Part shown: positions 23,503-34,934 of the stretch, one piece after another | How positions within the stretch are numbered: position 1 is the first letter of the stretch | How the letters are laid out: each line of letters opens with the position of its first letter | Origin: Dichotomocladium elegans | Taxonomy: Eukaryota; Mucoromycota; Mucoromycetes; Mucorales; Lichtheimiaceae | Reading direction: 5' to 3' | Length of the DNA stretch: 64,000 bases | Assembly (NCBI GenBank): GCA_025716815.1 | Contig: JAIXMN010000041.1 | Span: 62,001-126,000 of the forward strand | The notes under the pieces: generated by a model | The model's input: only the letters and a program-made list of their open reading frames with translations | The model's database searches: none | Told to the model about the DNA's origin: nothing | Program-made: the position numbers and the translations under genes

Positions 23503-25044
23503 CTCCTTTTTTTAATACTTTCGAACGACATTCATGCTATGTGCTCAAAGAATCAATAATGCTGTTGTTGCTTGAACAAAGTGTGTACCTGTCAAAAGAA
23601 CCATTGGACCGACCATGATATCAGATATCTATTCTGGGAACAAATGCTTGACAGAACGGACTGGTGTCGGAAAAAAATTTTGAGCCAATTTCAGGCCCAG
23701 CAATTTCTTTATGCTCCTTCTATTTTCCAAATGTGTTCGGACAGGCAATGGCAGTGGTGAGGTCATGCGACAAACAAGTCAATGCGTCATTCTCATGCCG
23801 GCCTTTCATTCACCTCCAAAGCATTATTAATGCCATTTACTATTGATACGTTGCTTTCAGCTACATTTATTTCACGATCATTTCACGCAATCAAGTCGAT
23901 AAATTTTGCGAACAAGCACAATTTATTTGTCGCGAATTGAGCAATGTTGCGTGGCCCTCTTACCCCAGCTGCCTTTACGATCTCCCAGTTATCCTAATCA
24001 ACCACAAATTGCAGTTTGATCCATTCCATTTATATTACTGGAACACTTGATGCTTCCCTCAATTGTTGTGCGCCACAACAGCTCTGTTTATGGTAAGTGT
24101 TAGTGAGCTGTTTGACTTTTTCACCATTCGTTATTTGTACCCGCAGCTATACTCGTCGCGATGTCCCTGGTGATTTGCAGTGGCTGCTACTTCTATCACC
24201 GACGTCGAAGGTGTATACTGTGCAAAGGAGAATCGATTACTGTCAGTGAAGAGACGAAGAGGATCTTATATGGAATAAAAGGAATGTACAATACTGCCAT
24301 CAGTATGAGGACAATAAAGAATATGCTACCGCATGGAATGAAGATTAATATATGATAAAGAGAAGGGTGGAATAGTGGATTGAGATTTCTGAGAGAAGAC
24401 GAGGATAGAATGACCAAAAGGCTGATGTTCCACTATGGCGAAGTATAGAGATGACTATATGAGATGGATTATAGCTAGGGTTCCATGGGTGGAAATATGT
24501 ATACTAAATCGAGGCGCAGGTTGCGTTTGTGATCATTGCTTGGTGAAAACCAAGAAATTCTGATCGCTGGAAAATGAGAAAAGGAAATACGGAAATATGG
24601 GGAAAAGCGCATGGCCGTGGAATGATTGATATGGAAGGAATATTTACTTTCGAGGAGTTTGCGTGATTTTTTTTACCTTTCACGTTCTGCAAATATAAAA
24701 CCTGAGATATCCTAAAAGAGATGTGTATTGAGCCAGCTTCACATCGAAATACTACCAGCTATTATCTAAAGAGTCAGTCACTTCGCCAAAGTCAACTATG
24801 TATGAGCTATAACGAAGCTACATTTCTTGCTGGTTTTGTTTATTCCGCAACTTTGCACTAACTGTATTCCTCATTCTCAAACTCCCACATCCCATTTCTT
24901 GCACATCTGTAATTGCTATTGTTGTACATTAACAGGATTATAATGGCAGGAACCCAATGTCTAGGTTGATTTGGACAGATCTAACGAATCGGAACAGATC
25001 CGCGAAGTGCAATCCGTATGCGATCCGGATCGGTTCAGATCCGT
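23503..25044. other. non-coding interval between the LTR-like repeats
   Basis: 1.5 kb with no frame above about 75 codons and no recognisable domain. If the flanking repeats are true LTRs this would be the body of a non-autonomous (LARD/TRIM-like) element; otherwise it is unexplained. Confidence 0.35.
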
Positions 25045-25414
25045 TGAGATGGATGGATTAGAGAGAATGAAAAAAGACAACTATAAAAGTATCTTTGAGG
25101 TTGATGTTTATTCCTGAAAATAAAATAACTCTCTTTTATAATAATTCTATTAGAACGGCGATGTAAGTGCTTAATCCTGTTAGGACGTATCGGATGAGAG
25201 CATTCTCTTTTCATTGTCCTCTTCAGGACCAGTGGTGGATCCTGGGTAGAGGAAGTACCTTTGATAGGTGCGATTGTCCTGTCACGCAAGCGGATATGAA
25301 AATATCGGTCCCTGAACATCAATGTGTCAAATTCATCATTGTCTTAGTTTCAGGATATCAGCGATAGTGATGTGAAACCAGCTAAGTTCTCTAACACGGA
25401 TCAATGTTCACCAC
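25045..25414 (-). repeat. LTR-like direct repeat, copy 2, within a GATCCGGATC-rich tract
   Basis: Second copy of 23128-23502. It is flanked on both sides by GAAGTGCAATCCGTATG (left near 25003, right near 25420). The surrounding 24975-25555 is rich in GATCCGGATC-like palindromes. Confidence 0.5.
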
Positions 25415-25773
25415 ATCCGTGAAGTGCAATCCGTATGAGATCTGGATTGCAAATGTCCTACACCGGATCCGCAAAATCCGAGATGAGGTCAATCCGAATC
25501 CGCACCATTGCCTTTTGATCCGGATCGGATCATAAGATCTGGATTCGATGAGAAACCCTAGAACGGAGCAAGCAGATATAACCACTATCACGGAGTAATA
25601 TCAGTTTAAGAGACCACATTTTTTTTTATCACCAAGCACACTTTAACGTTATATTTAACTATGTATATATATAAACTATCAATTGTAGTAATGTAAACTA
25701 TGTGATCCTCGTAATGTTCTTTTATCTCCAGCAACATAAGCACTTGCATTATCTGTGTATAAGCTATGGACGC

Positions 25774-25912
25774 ACTTTCCGTGTATAATCTGGGATTTCC
25801 TTTTCTGTATGTGAGTTGATGGTTACACTTTCCGTGCGTGAGCTGAGACACTAAACTACCCATCGATTTTCCGTGCGCGAGATGATTTTTTCCATGCGCG
25901 TAGTAATTCCCA
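25774..25912. repeat. diverged TTTTCCGTG array (MULE-end-like)
   Basis: Repeats the layout of 6727-6841: TTTCCGTGTATAA, TTTCCGTGCGTGAG, TTTTCCGTGCGCGAG, then TTCCATGCGCGTAGTAATTCCCAT. It is directly joined to a Merlin end fragment. Confidence 0.45.
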
Positions 25913-25948
25913 TATTTAGAGTGTGGCGTGTTATACTCCCAGAGATCC
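25913..25948. mobile_element. Merlin right-end fragment (about 36 bp)
   Basis: ATTTAGAGTGTGGCGTGTTA... ending CCCAGAGATCC is identical to the last bases of the two full Merlin copies. The rest of the element is missing. It separates the MULE-like array from a truncated Ty3. Confidence 0.75.
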
Positions 25949-28900
25949 CGTTCGTGTAATGACTGCTGGAGGTCTGTCTGGCCGTCGCTCTTCATCGTCA
26001 GGTTCATTATAAACCTTCAGAGCACTGATATGAAAAACGTCATGAGCCGTCATCATCTCAGGGAGTGCAAGACGATATGCCACAGGCCCAATACGTTCCA
26101 GGATCTTGTAAGGGCCTGCCCATCGTGGCAGTAACTTCTTCGTCGGGGAAGAGGAGTATACGTCGGGATTGATATTCGTCGTTCTAACAAGAACTTGCAT
26201 ACCCACTTCCAATTCCACTTCACGGCGTCTGGCATTAGCATACTTAGCTTGTCGTTCTGCCGCAGCGTCGAGCTGTAAAAGCACCTCTTTGCGGATGGAG
26301 TCAAGTTTGCTAGCCAATTCGTCAGCCGAAGCCACGTCTGATGGAGTACCAGGCGTCAGAGCAGGAGAGACATTCCGTCCCAAGTCGGCGAAGAAAGGCG
26401 TGATGCCAATCGAGGCGTGCTTGGTGTCGTTATACGTATGCTCTAGAATTGGTAACCATCGATCCCAGTCACGTTGGTCATAAGCGACGTAATTGCGCAG
26501 CATGTCTTCGAGCGTCCGATTCGTGCGTTCCGTCTGTCCGTCGCTTTGAGGATGGAAAGCCATCGATAAATTGCGTTTGATGCCAAGCATCTTCGTGAGA
26601 GCGGCCCAGAATCGAGAGGTAAAACGTACGTCACGATCACTTACAAGATCGTCGGGTAGACCATGCTGGCGATAAATCTCTCGAAAGAACAGATCAGCAA
26701 AATCTTCAGCAGTATCAGTCGTCTTGCATGGAGCAAAGTGGGCATGCTTGGAGAAGCGATCCACAAATACTGCGATAGCGTCGAAATTGCGTTTCGTCTT
26801 GGGCAAATGCGTAATAAAGTCCATGGAGACTGATGCCCAACGTCCCTGAGCCCGTTGCAATGGTTGCAAGAGGCCTGCAGGCTTAGAGTTCGTCGGTTTC
26901 ACCCTTTGACACATGTCGCACGTGGATATATATCGTCGGACAGTTTTGCTCATATGAGGCCAGTAGTAAATGCGTCCTACGCGCTCGAGCGTTGCGTCGA
27001 TCCCCCTATGCCCTGCTACTGGTGCATCATGTGCGTCATGCAATATACGATTTAGCAGCGTCGGCATGCAAGGGACACAGATTCGTCGTCGTCCATCCAC
27101 AACTCGATATACAGGATTTTCAAGAAGAAGTTTGCCACAGAATTTAGTTGTTCGTCTAGACCGTCTAGGTTTTTCGTTTTTTTTTGCTTCAAATTCGAAC
27201 ACAAATTTTAGTATTTCGTTGCTACCCTTTTGTCAAATTTAAAGGCAATAGCAGCAAGAACATTTCAATCAAGGCTATAGATGAGTCTTCCTTCTCCTCT
27301 TTTTACACCAGAATAGTTTTGGGAGGCCAACCATTTATGTTTCAATCTAATTTCGAAGGAAGAAGAGAAACGAAATACTAAAATTTGTATTCGATTTGAA
27401 GCAAAAAAAACGAAAAACCTAGACCGTCTACACGAACAACTAAAATTTGTGGCAAAGTTCTTCTTGAAAATCCTGTAATATGCCGTCCTCCATCGAGTAT
27501 TCACCGTCAACCTCCTCCCCAGTTCGTAACTTGGCAATAACGTCGGTCCACAGTGCGTCCTTACAATAATATTTGATAAGATCGTGGCCAAGCGTCTCCC
27601 CCCGGACCACAAGAGCCATATGATGTATCGCCATGTGGGCGTCGGCATGCGTCGGCTCATCCGGAGGCCGCTTAGAGAGAGTGTCAGCGGCCGCGTTCTT
27701 TTCGCGAGGAATATGATAAACGTCGAACTGGTAAGACATGAATTTTTCTAGCCATCGTGCCTGTCGGGAAGAGAGATTCGTGTTTGTGTGAAGAGTGGAG
27801 ATAGCGCGGTTGTCCATGAAGAGCGTAAAGCGACGCCCGTCCAAATGATGGCGCCATTCACTAAGACAAAAAATAACCGCAAGCAACTCGAGTTCGTGTA
27901 CGGGATAATTCCGTTCTGCACCTTTCAAAGTCCGAGATGCAAAAGCGACAGGGTGCAAAAGACCATCGTCCTGTTCCTGGGAGAGAATGCCACCAATAGC
28001 GACCATAGTCGATGCGTCGGTGTGCACGTAAAAGCGTCGAGAGGGATCAGGAAGTGCAAGAACAGGGGCAGAGGTAAGCCGTCGCTTTAGTTCGTCAAAA
28101 GCTGTCTGTTGCGCGTCACCCCACGTCCAAGGAACATCCTTACGAAGGAGTTCGTTGAGGGGCACAGTAAACTCTGCGTACTGGTGCACAAAGCGTCGAT
28201 AATAGTTACAAAATCCGAGAAACGTCTGGAGGTCACCCACACTTTTGGGCGCCGTCCACTTCGTGACCGCGTCGAGCTTTCTAGGCTCACACCGTACACC
28301 GTCAGCCCCTACCTCATGTCCAAGGAACTCAAGTCGAGACATCCCGAAAGCACACTTAGACCATTTGGCGTAGAGCTTGTGTTGACGTAGTCGTCCCAAA
28401 ACCTTATTCAGGTGTTTGGCGTGATCCTCAGGCGTCTTACTGTAGACGAGAATATCATCCAAGTAAACAATAACGCACTCGTCGAGGAGGTCGTGAAAAA
28501 CGTTGTTGAGAGCCCGCATAAACGTCGAGGGAGCCGAAGCTAGACCCATTGGCATAACCGTAAAAGTGTAGAGTCCATATCTCGTCAGGAAACTGGTTTT
28601 TGGGACATCGTCTTCCTTGACTCGTATTTGGTAATAGCCAGAACGAAGGTCCATCTTCGAGAACACTCTGGCACCACGGAGCTGCTCCATGAGATCGTCG
28701 GTGCGAGGTAATGGGTATCGGTCCTTTATAGTAACGCGATTCAAAGCTCGATAATCCACTACCATTCGTAGGGTACCATCCTTCTTGCCCACAAACAGAA
28801 CCGGTGCACCATAAGGCGCACTGGACGGTTTAATCCACCCTTTTGCCAATAAATCATCGAGCGTCCGTTTCAGCTCTGCCAACTCACGTGTGGATAAGCG

Positions 28901-29635
28901 GTATAGACGTTGAGCTGGTGGTCGTGCGTCTGGCTCTAGAGGGATGGTGTGTTCAACGTCGCGTTCAGGTGGCAGCCCAGTAGGAAGATCGTCGGGAAAT
29001 ACGTCAGCATAGTCCTTGAGAAGTTTGTCTAACCCTGGTACGAAAACCTTGGTTCCGTCAGACTCTAACTTCTCCGTAAAGAGGACCACAAAGCTTTCCC
29101 CGTCAGGCGCGTCGATGAGCTGATTCCCTTCATGCCGGGATGCATAATTGATCTCGACTTGAATTGGAACGTCGGAAGGGCTCATCTTGTTCGTCCGCCA
29201 GTCAATATTGGGGTTCTCGTCGTAAAGCCAGCTTTTTCCCAAAAGAACGTCATGGGAGTTACTGACAATACCTGTATATAATCGTACTGAGGAATTGAAA
29301 TCGTCCATTACGATAGTAGCGTCAATGTATGCCAGCGAGTTACCAATGCTGCCATTGGCAAACGTCACTGAAGACATTCGTTCGTCGTTGACCAATTCGT
29401 CGCTCAATTGGAAACGGTTCAGGAAAGAGCTGGTCACAAAATCGTGCATAGCGCCACTGTCAATTAAAATCTGGGCTGGGTACCCATTGACCAGCCCATC
29501 ACGTCGGATCAAAACATGGCGGTTAGTGAAAGTATCGTCGTCGCATACGTCCGTAATCGAAAAGGCAAAACGTGAAAGAGCATTATAAGGAACGTCTAAT
29601 GCGTCTTTATTATCCCCACTCGCGGGGGGCGACAA
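25949..29635 (-). pseudogene. Ty3-B pol, interrupted by MITE and truncated
   Basis: The protease has AQILIDSGAMHDFV near 29470, RT has VIVYLDDILVYSKT near 28460, and RNase H has FYVHTDAS near 28030 with a tail to DGILQD at 27478. After the MITE the frame resumes at 27109 (YRVVDGRRRICVPC). It continues with the integrase HHCC part (HDAHDAPVAGHRG...CDMCQR) and the core (SMDFITHLP, LVSDRDVRFTS, FHPQSDGQTERTNR). It stops at PPAVITRT where Merlin sequence begins. The pieces on both sides of the MITE are open. The 26 bp overlap of this frame with the gag frame could reflect frameshift expression, but I cannot show that. Confidence 0.85.
27112..27475. mobile_element. MITE copy B (364 bp, TA target duplication)
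   Basis: Same ends and structure as copy A, with TA at 27110-27111 and 27476-27477. It is inserted in Ty3-B pol. Confidence 0.9.
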
Positions 29636-30968
29636 AAGAGGAGAACCAGCAGAGTTGGGTGCCTCTACTGGCAGATCTAGTTTTTTTCCACCGCATTGGC
29701 GGAACGGGGCGCTGAGCGAGAGCGAGAACGAGAGCGCCGAGAGCCCGAGGAATGACCGGAACGGTCAGAGGAACGCCCAGAGGAACGGCCAGAAGAGCGG
29801 CCAGAGGAACGGTTGGCATCGCCATACTGGGGCAGTGCTTGCCCTGGTGTCCGGGCTTATAGCACCGAACACAAAGGTTGCGGCGCTGGACTTCGGCCCA
29901 AGAAAGTCCAGAAGGTTGGCCGGACACTCGTCGGGTAGAACGTCGCCGTTCTACCCCGTCAACCTCCATCTCGTCGACAGGAGCATGAATGCTACTGCCA
30001 AGGCCTAGGGCATTACCGTCGCCCCAGGTCGCGTCATAACGGGTGGCCAAGAGCACGGCCTCGTCGTACGACTTTGGGTCCTTAAAACGGACCCAACGCT
30101 GCACATTCAGCTTTAGGCCATGCAAAAACCGTCGGCGCACCTCAGCGTCGGACAACTCCTGCTGGTTGCAGCGTCCCTTCGCGTCGTTGAAGGCCGCCAC
30201 ATACGACGGTACGGTCGTACGTTGGCGCGTCGCCTCCCACTTGCTGCGGTTCAGCTCGTCCTGGTTTGGGGGTAACCAGCGTTGCCGCAGGGCCGTCGTA
30301 AAGTCACCCCACGTGCGGGGCTCCTTGTTCTCCACGCAAAGGAGTCGGAACCAGCTGAGGGCTCCATCAGTCAAAAGACTCGCCGTGTAATCCACCTTCT
30401 CGGCGTCGGTGGAGTTACGGGCGTTGCGGTAATACCGCGTGAGCCCAAACAGCCAGTCCTCCAAAGCGTTGGGGTCACCCCCCGAAAACTTCGCGTCCGG
30501 AGCCACGATCTTGATGCGTTTGGCATCCGAGGGAGCGTCGCCAGGCGTCGCTGCAGTCACCACCAAAGTGGCAACAGCAGCCATGGCAGGGGCGGAGGTA
30601 GCGTCGGTGTTGGACGTGGCGGAGGCAACACCAAGAGAAAGGGCCGACAGCTGGGTCTGGATGGCAGCAAGCGTCGCTGCCACGTCCGCCAGATGGGCGT
30701 TTTGGGCTGTAAGCCCCGCGGAGACCTCCTGGAGCTGCTGCTCGATGCCGCCCACGCGGCGGTCGTTCGCCGCCATGGCCTTGGTGAAGGAGTCGTCGGC
30801 TGCTTGCAGGGTGGCCCCAAAATTCTCAAACTCTGCACGGACTTGGCGGAAGTTCTCGTCTGTCCGCTCAGCACGAGCGGACAATTCCTGGATCAACCCA
30901 ATTATGGGCTCCAGCGTCGCGGCCGAGGCGGTTGCCGCAAGAGGGTGGTTCTCAGTGGGAGCAGACAT
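29610..30968 (-). CDS. Ty3-B gag
   Basis: 452-codon frame with an Ala-rich N-terminal half of coiled-coil character (ELSARAERTDENFRQVRAEF). A capsid-like retrotransposon gag part follows (DPNALEDWLFGLTRYYRNA, then LLTDGALSWFRLL). There is one CCHC knuckle, CVRCYKPGHQGKHC, near 29840. Gag assembles the particle and binds template RNA. Downstream of the knuckle another frame gives an SSGRSSGR / SRSRSRSR-type tail, so the last 70 codons as read may follow a frameshift. ATG 30968 is the first start after the leader. Confidence 0.75.
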   Translation of the reverse strand: MSAPTENHPLAATASAATLEPIIGLIQELSARAERTDENFRQVRAEFENFGATLQAADDSFTKAMAANDRRVGGIEQQLQEVSAGLTAQNAHLADVAATLAAIQTQLSALSLGVASATSNTDATSAPAMAAVATLVVTAATPGDAPSDAKRIKIVAPDAKFSGGDPNALEDWLFGLTRYYRNARNSTDAEKVDYTASLLTDGALSWFRLLCVENKEPRTWGDFTTALRQRWLPPNQDELNRSKWEATRQRTTVPSYVAAFNDAKGRCNQQELSDAEVRRRFLHGLKLNVQRWVRFKDPKSYDEAVLLATRYDATWGDGNALGLGSSIHAPVDEMEVDGVERRRSTRRVSGQPSGLSWAEVQRRNLCVRCYKPGHQGKHCPSMAMPTVPLAALLAVPLGVPLTVPVIPRALGALVLALAQRPVPPMRWKKTRSASRGTQLCWFSSFVAPREWG

Positions 30969-30974
30969 GGCGGG

Positions 30975-31553
30975 AGGCTTGTGGGGAAGGTCGACAGAGG
31001 AGACAGAAGAAGCGAGAGAGACTTGGTTGGCGTTGGTGTGGTTCGTGCGTCGAAACTTGATCTTTCTTTTGTGTGTCCTAGCGTCGAAAGATAGTTTCCA
31101 TGAGCGTCGTGTCTTTTATGGTAAAGAGGAACCCGCGCAAAATGGCACGTCATTCATAACGTCGAAAAACAAGCGAGTATATCACGTCGAGATGATGCAG
31201 TGTTCGAAACTACATCAGCTACCAACTGTAACAGTACAGGCACTGTTGTGCGAGTACTTACAAAGAGCGTCTGATATACAGCGTGGAGGAAGCGCGAACG
31301 CGACGAGAAGAACGATGATTATAATAATACAACGTGGGGATGCCCGACGTCACAGGGCATCCTTGTTTATATAGTAAACAGTAGCGGGGTAATTACAGTG
31401 GTATACATATAGGATCGTCGTACAGAGAAAGTGAGTGTGGTACATAATGTCGTCGCCGGAGATGCGGTCTTGATCGTGATCGTTATCCTTGTAGTATCTT
31501 GGTCGTCGGTCAAGAGTGACCCGTCACTGTAGCTACTGCTACAGCTACACTAT
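30975..31553 (-). repeat. probable Ty3-B 5' LTR and leader (limits approximate)
   Basis: It lies immediately upstream of gag. It carries a GGATGCCC/GGGCATCC palindrome near 31338-31365 and a possible TGTAGCTG start (minus strand) near 31553. There is no second LTR to fix the borders because the 3' end of the element is gone. Confidence 0.4.
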
Positions 31554-31639
31554 GCACCAAAGAATATGAGCTGGGCGCTTCTGAGTTTGTCTGAAGGGAG
31601 TCAGACGTCAATCTCCACATGTCTTGCGGAGACTGTCCA

Positions 31640-31930
31640 ATGCGGGATGTTCGTGTTCAGGCATTACAAAAAGAATAAAATCAGAAAATGAAAAATAGTG
31701 GAAGAGGAGCAAAAAATTTTTTCACGAAAACGCCCTAAAACTCTCGTTTTCAAAGCGGGCGAAAGGTACACTACTGTCGTCTCTTTCAGGAAGTGTCTTC
31801 CCCTTCGTATGTCCTTTTATAGTAAACCTGTCAACCCTTTGCGTGCATAAAGCCTCTTTTGTACTGAATATCCTACACCCTACTAAGTAAAGGTAGCATC
31901 TTGTGAACATAATGCTATCCGCAAAAATAA
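31640..31930. repeat. diverged relic of an LTIR-3-type terminal arm
   Basis: The order of words GAAGAGGAGCAA, CCTTTTATAGTAAA, GCGTGCATAA and TAGCATCTTGTG follows LTIR-3 right-arm sequence near 48985-49180 (GAAGAAGAGCAAT, CCTTTTATAGTAAA, ACGTGCATAA, TAGCTTGTGT). This is a degraded copy without visible ends. Confidence 0.5.
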
Positions 31931-32468
31931 CCGTTGGTGGCGCGAATATAGGTTCCTACTGACTACGACTTCTGTGCTATGAAAAGTGTCTTCGATTGGA
32001 CGCAAATGGCCCTTGCCGCGAAAATTATCTTCACTTGCCTAATTCCTTTTGCCAACTGGACACCACTAAAATGGGACTTCACACTGCAAACATTTGGACT
32101 AACACTGGCAGCTTTCTCGAGGCGAAATACAAACTTTACCCTACAATCCCTTTCCCCACATTTACATTCCCATTCATCCAATTAGCACGAAAGTATTCTT
32201 TCCTACTAATTGTGGTGGTTAGAGAGTTAGTTGCAGGTGTTTAAACCATAGGGGCTAAAAAAAGTCTTTGAGACGGGATCCTCTTTATTGAATAAAAACA
32301 ACTCTCTTTTTATATGATTTCAGACCAGGGTGGTAGTGGTGATACAAGCGGTAGTCATCGAGCATGGTCCTCCAATCATTACCAGTTAGCGGGCTTCGTA
32401 ATGTTGGAATAGAAGGACAGTCGAGACGTGCTGTAGAGAGGTGGATAAGTCGATAACCCTGCTCAGTA
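31931..32468. other. non-coding stretch before LTIR-2
   Basis: No convincing gene. It ends in TA at 32467-32468, the left target duplication of LTIR-2. Confidence 0.4.
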
Positions 32469-33953
32469 CAGGTCTTTTCAGAAGAAGTTTCCCATCTCGC
32501 ACGCAAGGTGGTTAGTCTGGATCGGATGGTGGTTTTTTGGGGATGGGTCAGTGGGAGGCGGAGCGAGCCAAGGTGGGGGGGAAAATTTTTTGGGTGGGGG
32601 GAAAGGTTATGTCATGTGGTGGGCAAAATTTTTTGGGTGGTGGGTGAAGGCAGGGGGGCTGGAGAAAAATGGCAGGCAAAAAATTTTTCTCGTTTGACTC
32701 GGTGGTGGTCAAACGCAACTTTGACGGTTGGTCGCCTCAGCAATGGTGGTTGCCAGAGAAAATTTTGGTGGAGGATAAAAGGGGCTGAAGTGGGGATTTA
32801 AGGGTCAGACGCTCGTTGATCTTTTCTTGTACTCAGTGCTTGGAGAAGCTCCGTTGTGCAGCACCCCCGCAATAGTCATTGGTGGTACTGAGGTAGTGGC
32901 GGTTAAGGAATGGAAGTGGTTTAATGCGACTGTATGACGGACCATGCTGTATCTCCGCCGCCACAAACACGACAGATGCTCCTTCCTCAGAAAAGGGATA
33001 AAGTTCCTGTGTAAAAGGCAAGCGAAGAAGCACCCTTTTTTCGGAGAAGGTCCATTAGAGTGTGACAAAAGAAAACGTAAAAAGAAGAACGAGAGCGTTT
33101 GTTATGAAACATGGTGAGGCGTATTCCCCAGCCGAATTTTTATTCAAGAGAAAAGAGGAGACGAGAAGACAAAGAAGTTGATAGTTTGCAAGGAAAGAAA
33201 CTATGTCCTTGAAAGCGGACGTGGGAAAGAAAGCGGCTCACGAAAAAAGATAGTGGGAAAAAATACTCCACCATCATCTGGGGTCGGCAAAAGAGAGATT
33301 GCATTTCTTCTCAGTTGACAATTATTCCTACAGCGCTCCAACACAAGATTCAAACGCCCGCAACGCCACAGTTCTTCATGCCAACAGCGACATCAAATTT
33401 GTACTGCGAAACTCGGGATTGAATCAAGCACCGGCGCAAATGCCTGCGTGAGAATATCCTTCTGCAATTGGTCAGCCATTGGAGAATTGCCAAGCTTGAT
33501 TTGGTCGTGTCGAAAAAAGTAGCTATGATCAGGCTAGGTGAGAGAATGAGGCTTACAGATTTATATTGGAGGCAAGGGGCGATAGGTAGCAAGGCAAAGG
33601 GGAGATCACGAAAAAATAAAAGGCTGAGAAGAATATAAATGAAACGAATGGATCGCATACTAAAAATTGGCAGAATCTTCATGCGGGAAGGCAGTCTGGG
33701 AAGGGGTTATAGTTTTGCAGTTCTGAGGTGCGTTCGTCGTTGTTTGGCTTGTTTACTTTTCCTTGAAAAAAAAAAACTCCCGCGAATCCTCAAACGCACC
33801 GTATTCCGCTTTTTTTTTCTCGCTACGAAGCTCAGTCATCACGAAACGATTATCGTTCATTTTTGTCATTAACCTGAAGCAACAGCCTCAGAACTGTTCA
33901 ACCACAGTGATGCGATCCTGATCTACATGCTTTCGTTACTCAATTTGCAGTCA
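32469..33953. repeat. LTIR-2 left terminal inverted repeat
   Basis: About 1485 bp, mirrored at 44464-45950. It is homologous to, but clearly diverged from, the LTIR-1 arm. Both contain AGAAGAATATAAATG...ACGAATGGATCG, a TATA-like signal directed inward (33630-33639 here). Confidence 0.9.
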
Positions 33954-34934
33954 TTCTCAAGACGTGTGGCCAGCATCATCATAATTGAACATCGGGGGCG
34001 CGTTGATGCCCGCATTTCACAGGATGGGTTATAAAAATGATCCTTGGACTCCTGCTGGCGAAATCTCCGTCTCATCTCGTGTTCATCAGCAAATGACTTT
34101 TCTTCTGTACCAGACAATGCATGAAAATATCACCTGGGATTACAACTATTATATCGTATGTTGCGGTCCCTTGTTCTTCAACATCTAATTGCCGAATACC
34201 GGAAGAGCAGTGGGTTTGTCCTAGCATGACAATCATACCCCGTCTTTCTTACCCGACCTTGATCCACCTGCAATTATGCGTGTCAACTGCGATAGATGCT
34301 GTAATCAGCGCAGTACATTCTTTATTGCTTTTATTTTTCGATTATGGAAAGACCGGAAAAAGTAATGAAGGTAATTCATTGTTTGTGATTCGAACGGAAG
34401 AGGGCATGCTTGCCCTTCCTAGACCATCGTTGCTTTACCCCCTATTGGAGATATGGACGGTGACGACAGTACGACAGTGATTACGCGTGACAGTTGGCAC
34501 AGCACATATCGGCAAGATGAGGGCTGAGAAGTAAGGCGGAACCCTTTGATGCGGCCATGCTGTAGATAATGCAAAGATGGCCGTCTGGGAGTGTAGCGAT
34601 ACTTTAATGCCTGCTATTATGTGGGGCCATACTTGGTTTGAACAAATGCCGATTTGTCAGGATTACAATAAGGAACGAAGGGACCTACATCCTGTGAGTT
34701 GTTAGCGTATATAATAAAGGGCACGTTGTTCTCACGAATAATCCGGGCATAATGGTTGCAGGATGTACGAAGTAAACTTTGTTACTTGCGTGCTCTATCC
34801 TGCTCGGGGCATAAAGGTATAGTTCCGAGATGATCTTGTAACACATGAAGCAAAACCTATACACGAGTTTGAGATACATATCCATGGTCTCACGCTTCTC
34901 AGACTTTCTATCTTTTCTTTGTACTCACCATATA
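33954..34934. other. LTIR-2 leader, non-coding
   Basis: About 1 kb between the left arm and the first gene, shared in part with LTIR-1. No frame is supported, so it is a likely 5' untranslated or promoter region. Confidence 0.45.

Larger units (their letters stand above)
25949..31553 (-). mobile_element. Ty3-B: minus-strand Ty3 element, 3' end truncated, with MITE in pol
   Basis: The order on the minus strand is a 5' LTR/leader (about 30975-31553, limits unclear), gag, protease-RT-RNase H and integrase. The integrase C-terminus ends abruptly at the Merlin fragment (25948), so the 3' LTR is absent. The MITE at 27112-27475 splits pol between RNase H and the integrase zinc-binding part. The sequence is from a different Ty3 lineage than Ty3-A (different gag, YLDDILVYS in RT) and has a visibly high density of CGTCG. 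Confidence 0.82.

Noticed and set aside
24161..24355. 64-codon Cys-containing frame (CSGCYFYHRRRRCILC)
   Set aside because: No homology, start context or splice support; short frames of this size are expected by chance.
25003..25440. Possible CRISPR-like or satellite array
   Set aside because: The repeats are few, irregular and without spacers of constant length, and the sequence is eukaryotic.
32505..32800. Gly/Trp-rich frames in the LTIR-2 arm (mirrored near 45618-45911)
   Set aside because: Encoded by G-rich low-complexity sequence at the arm tip. The frame differs between LTIR-1 and LTIR-2.
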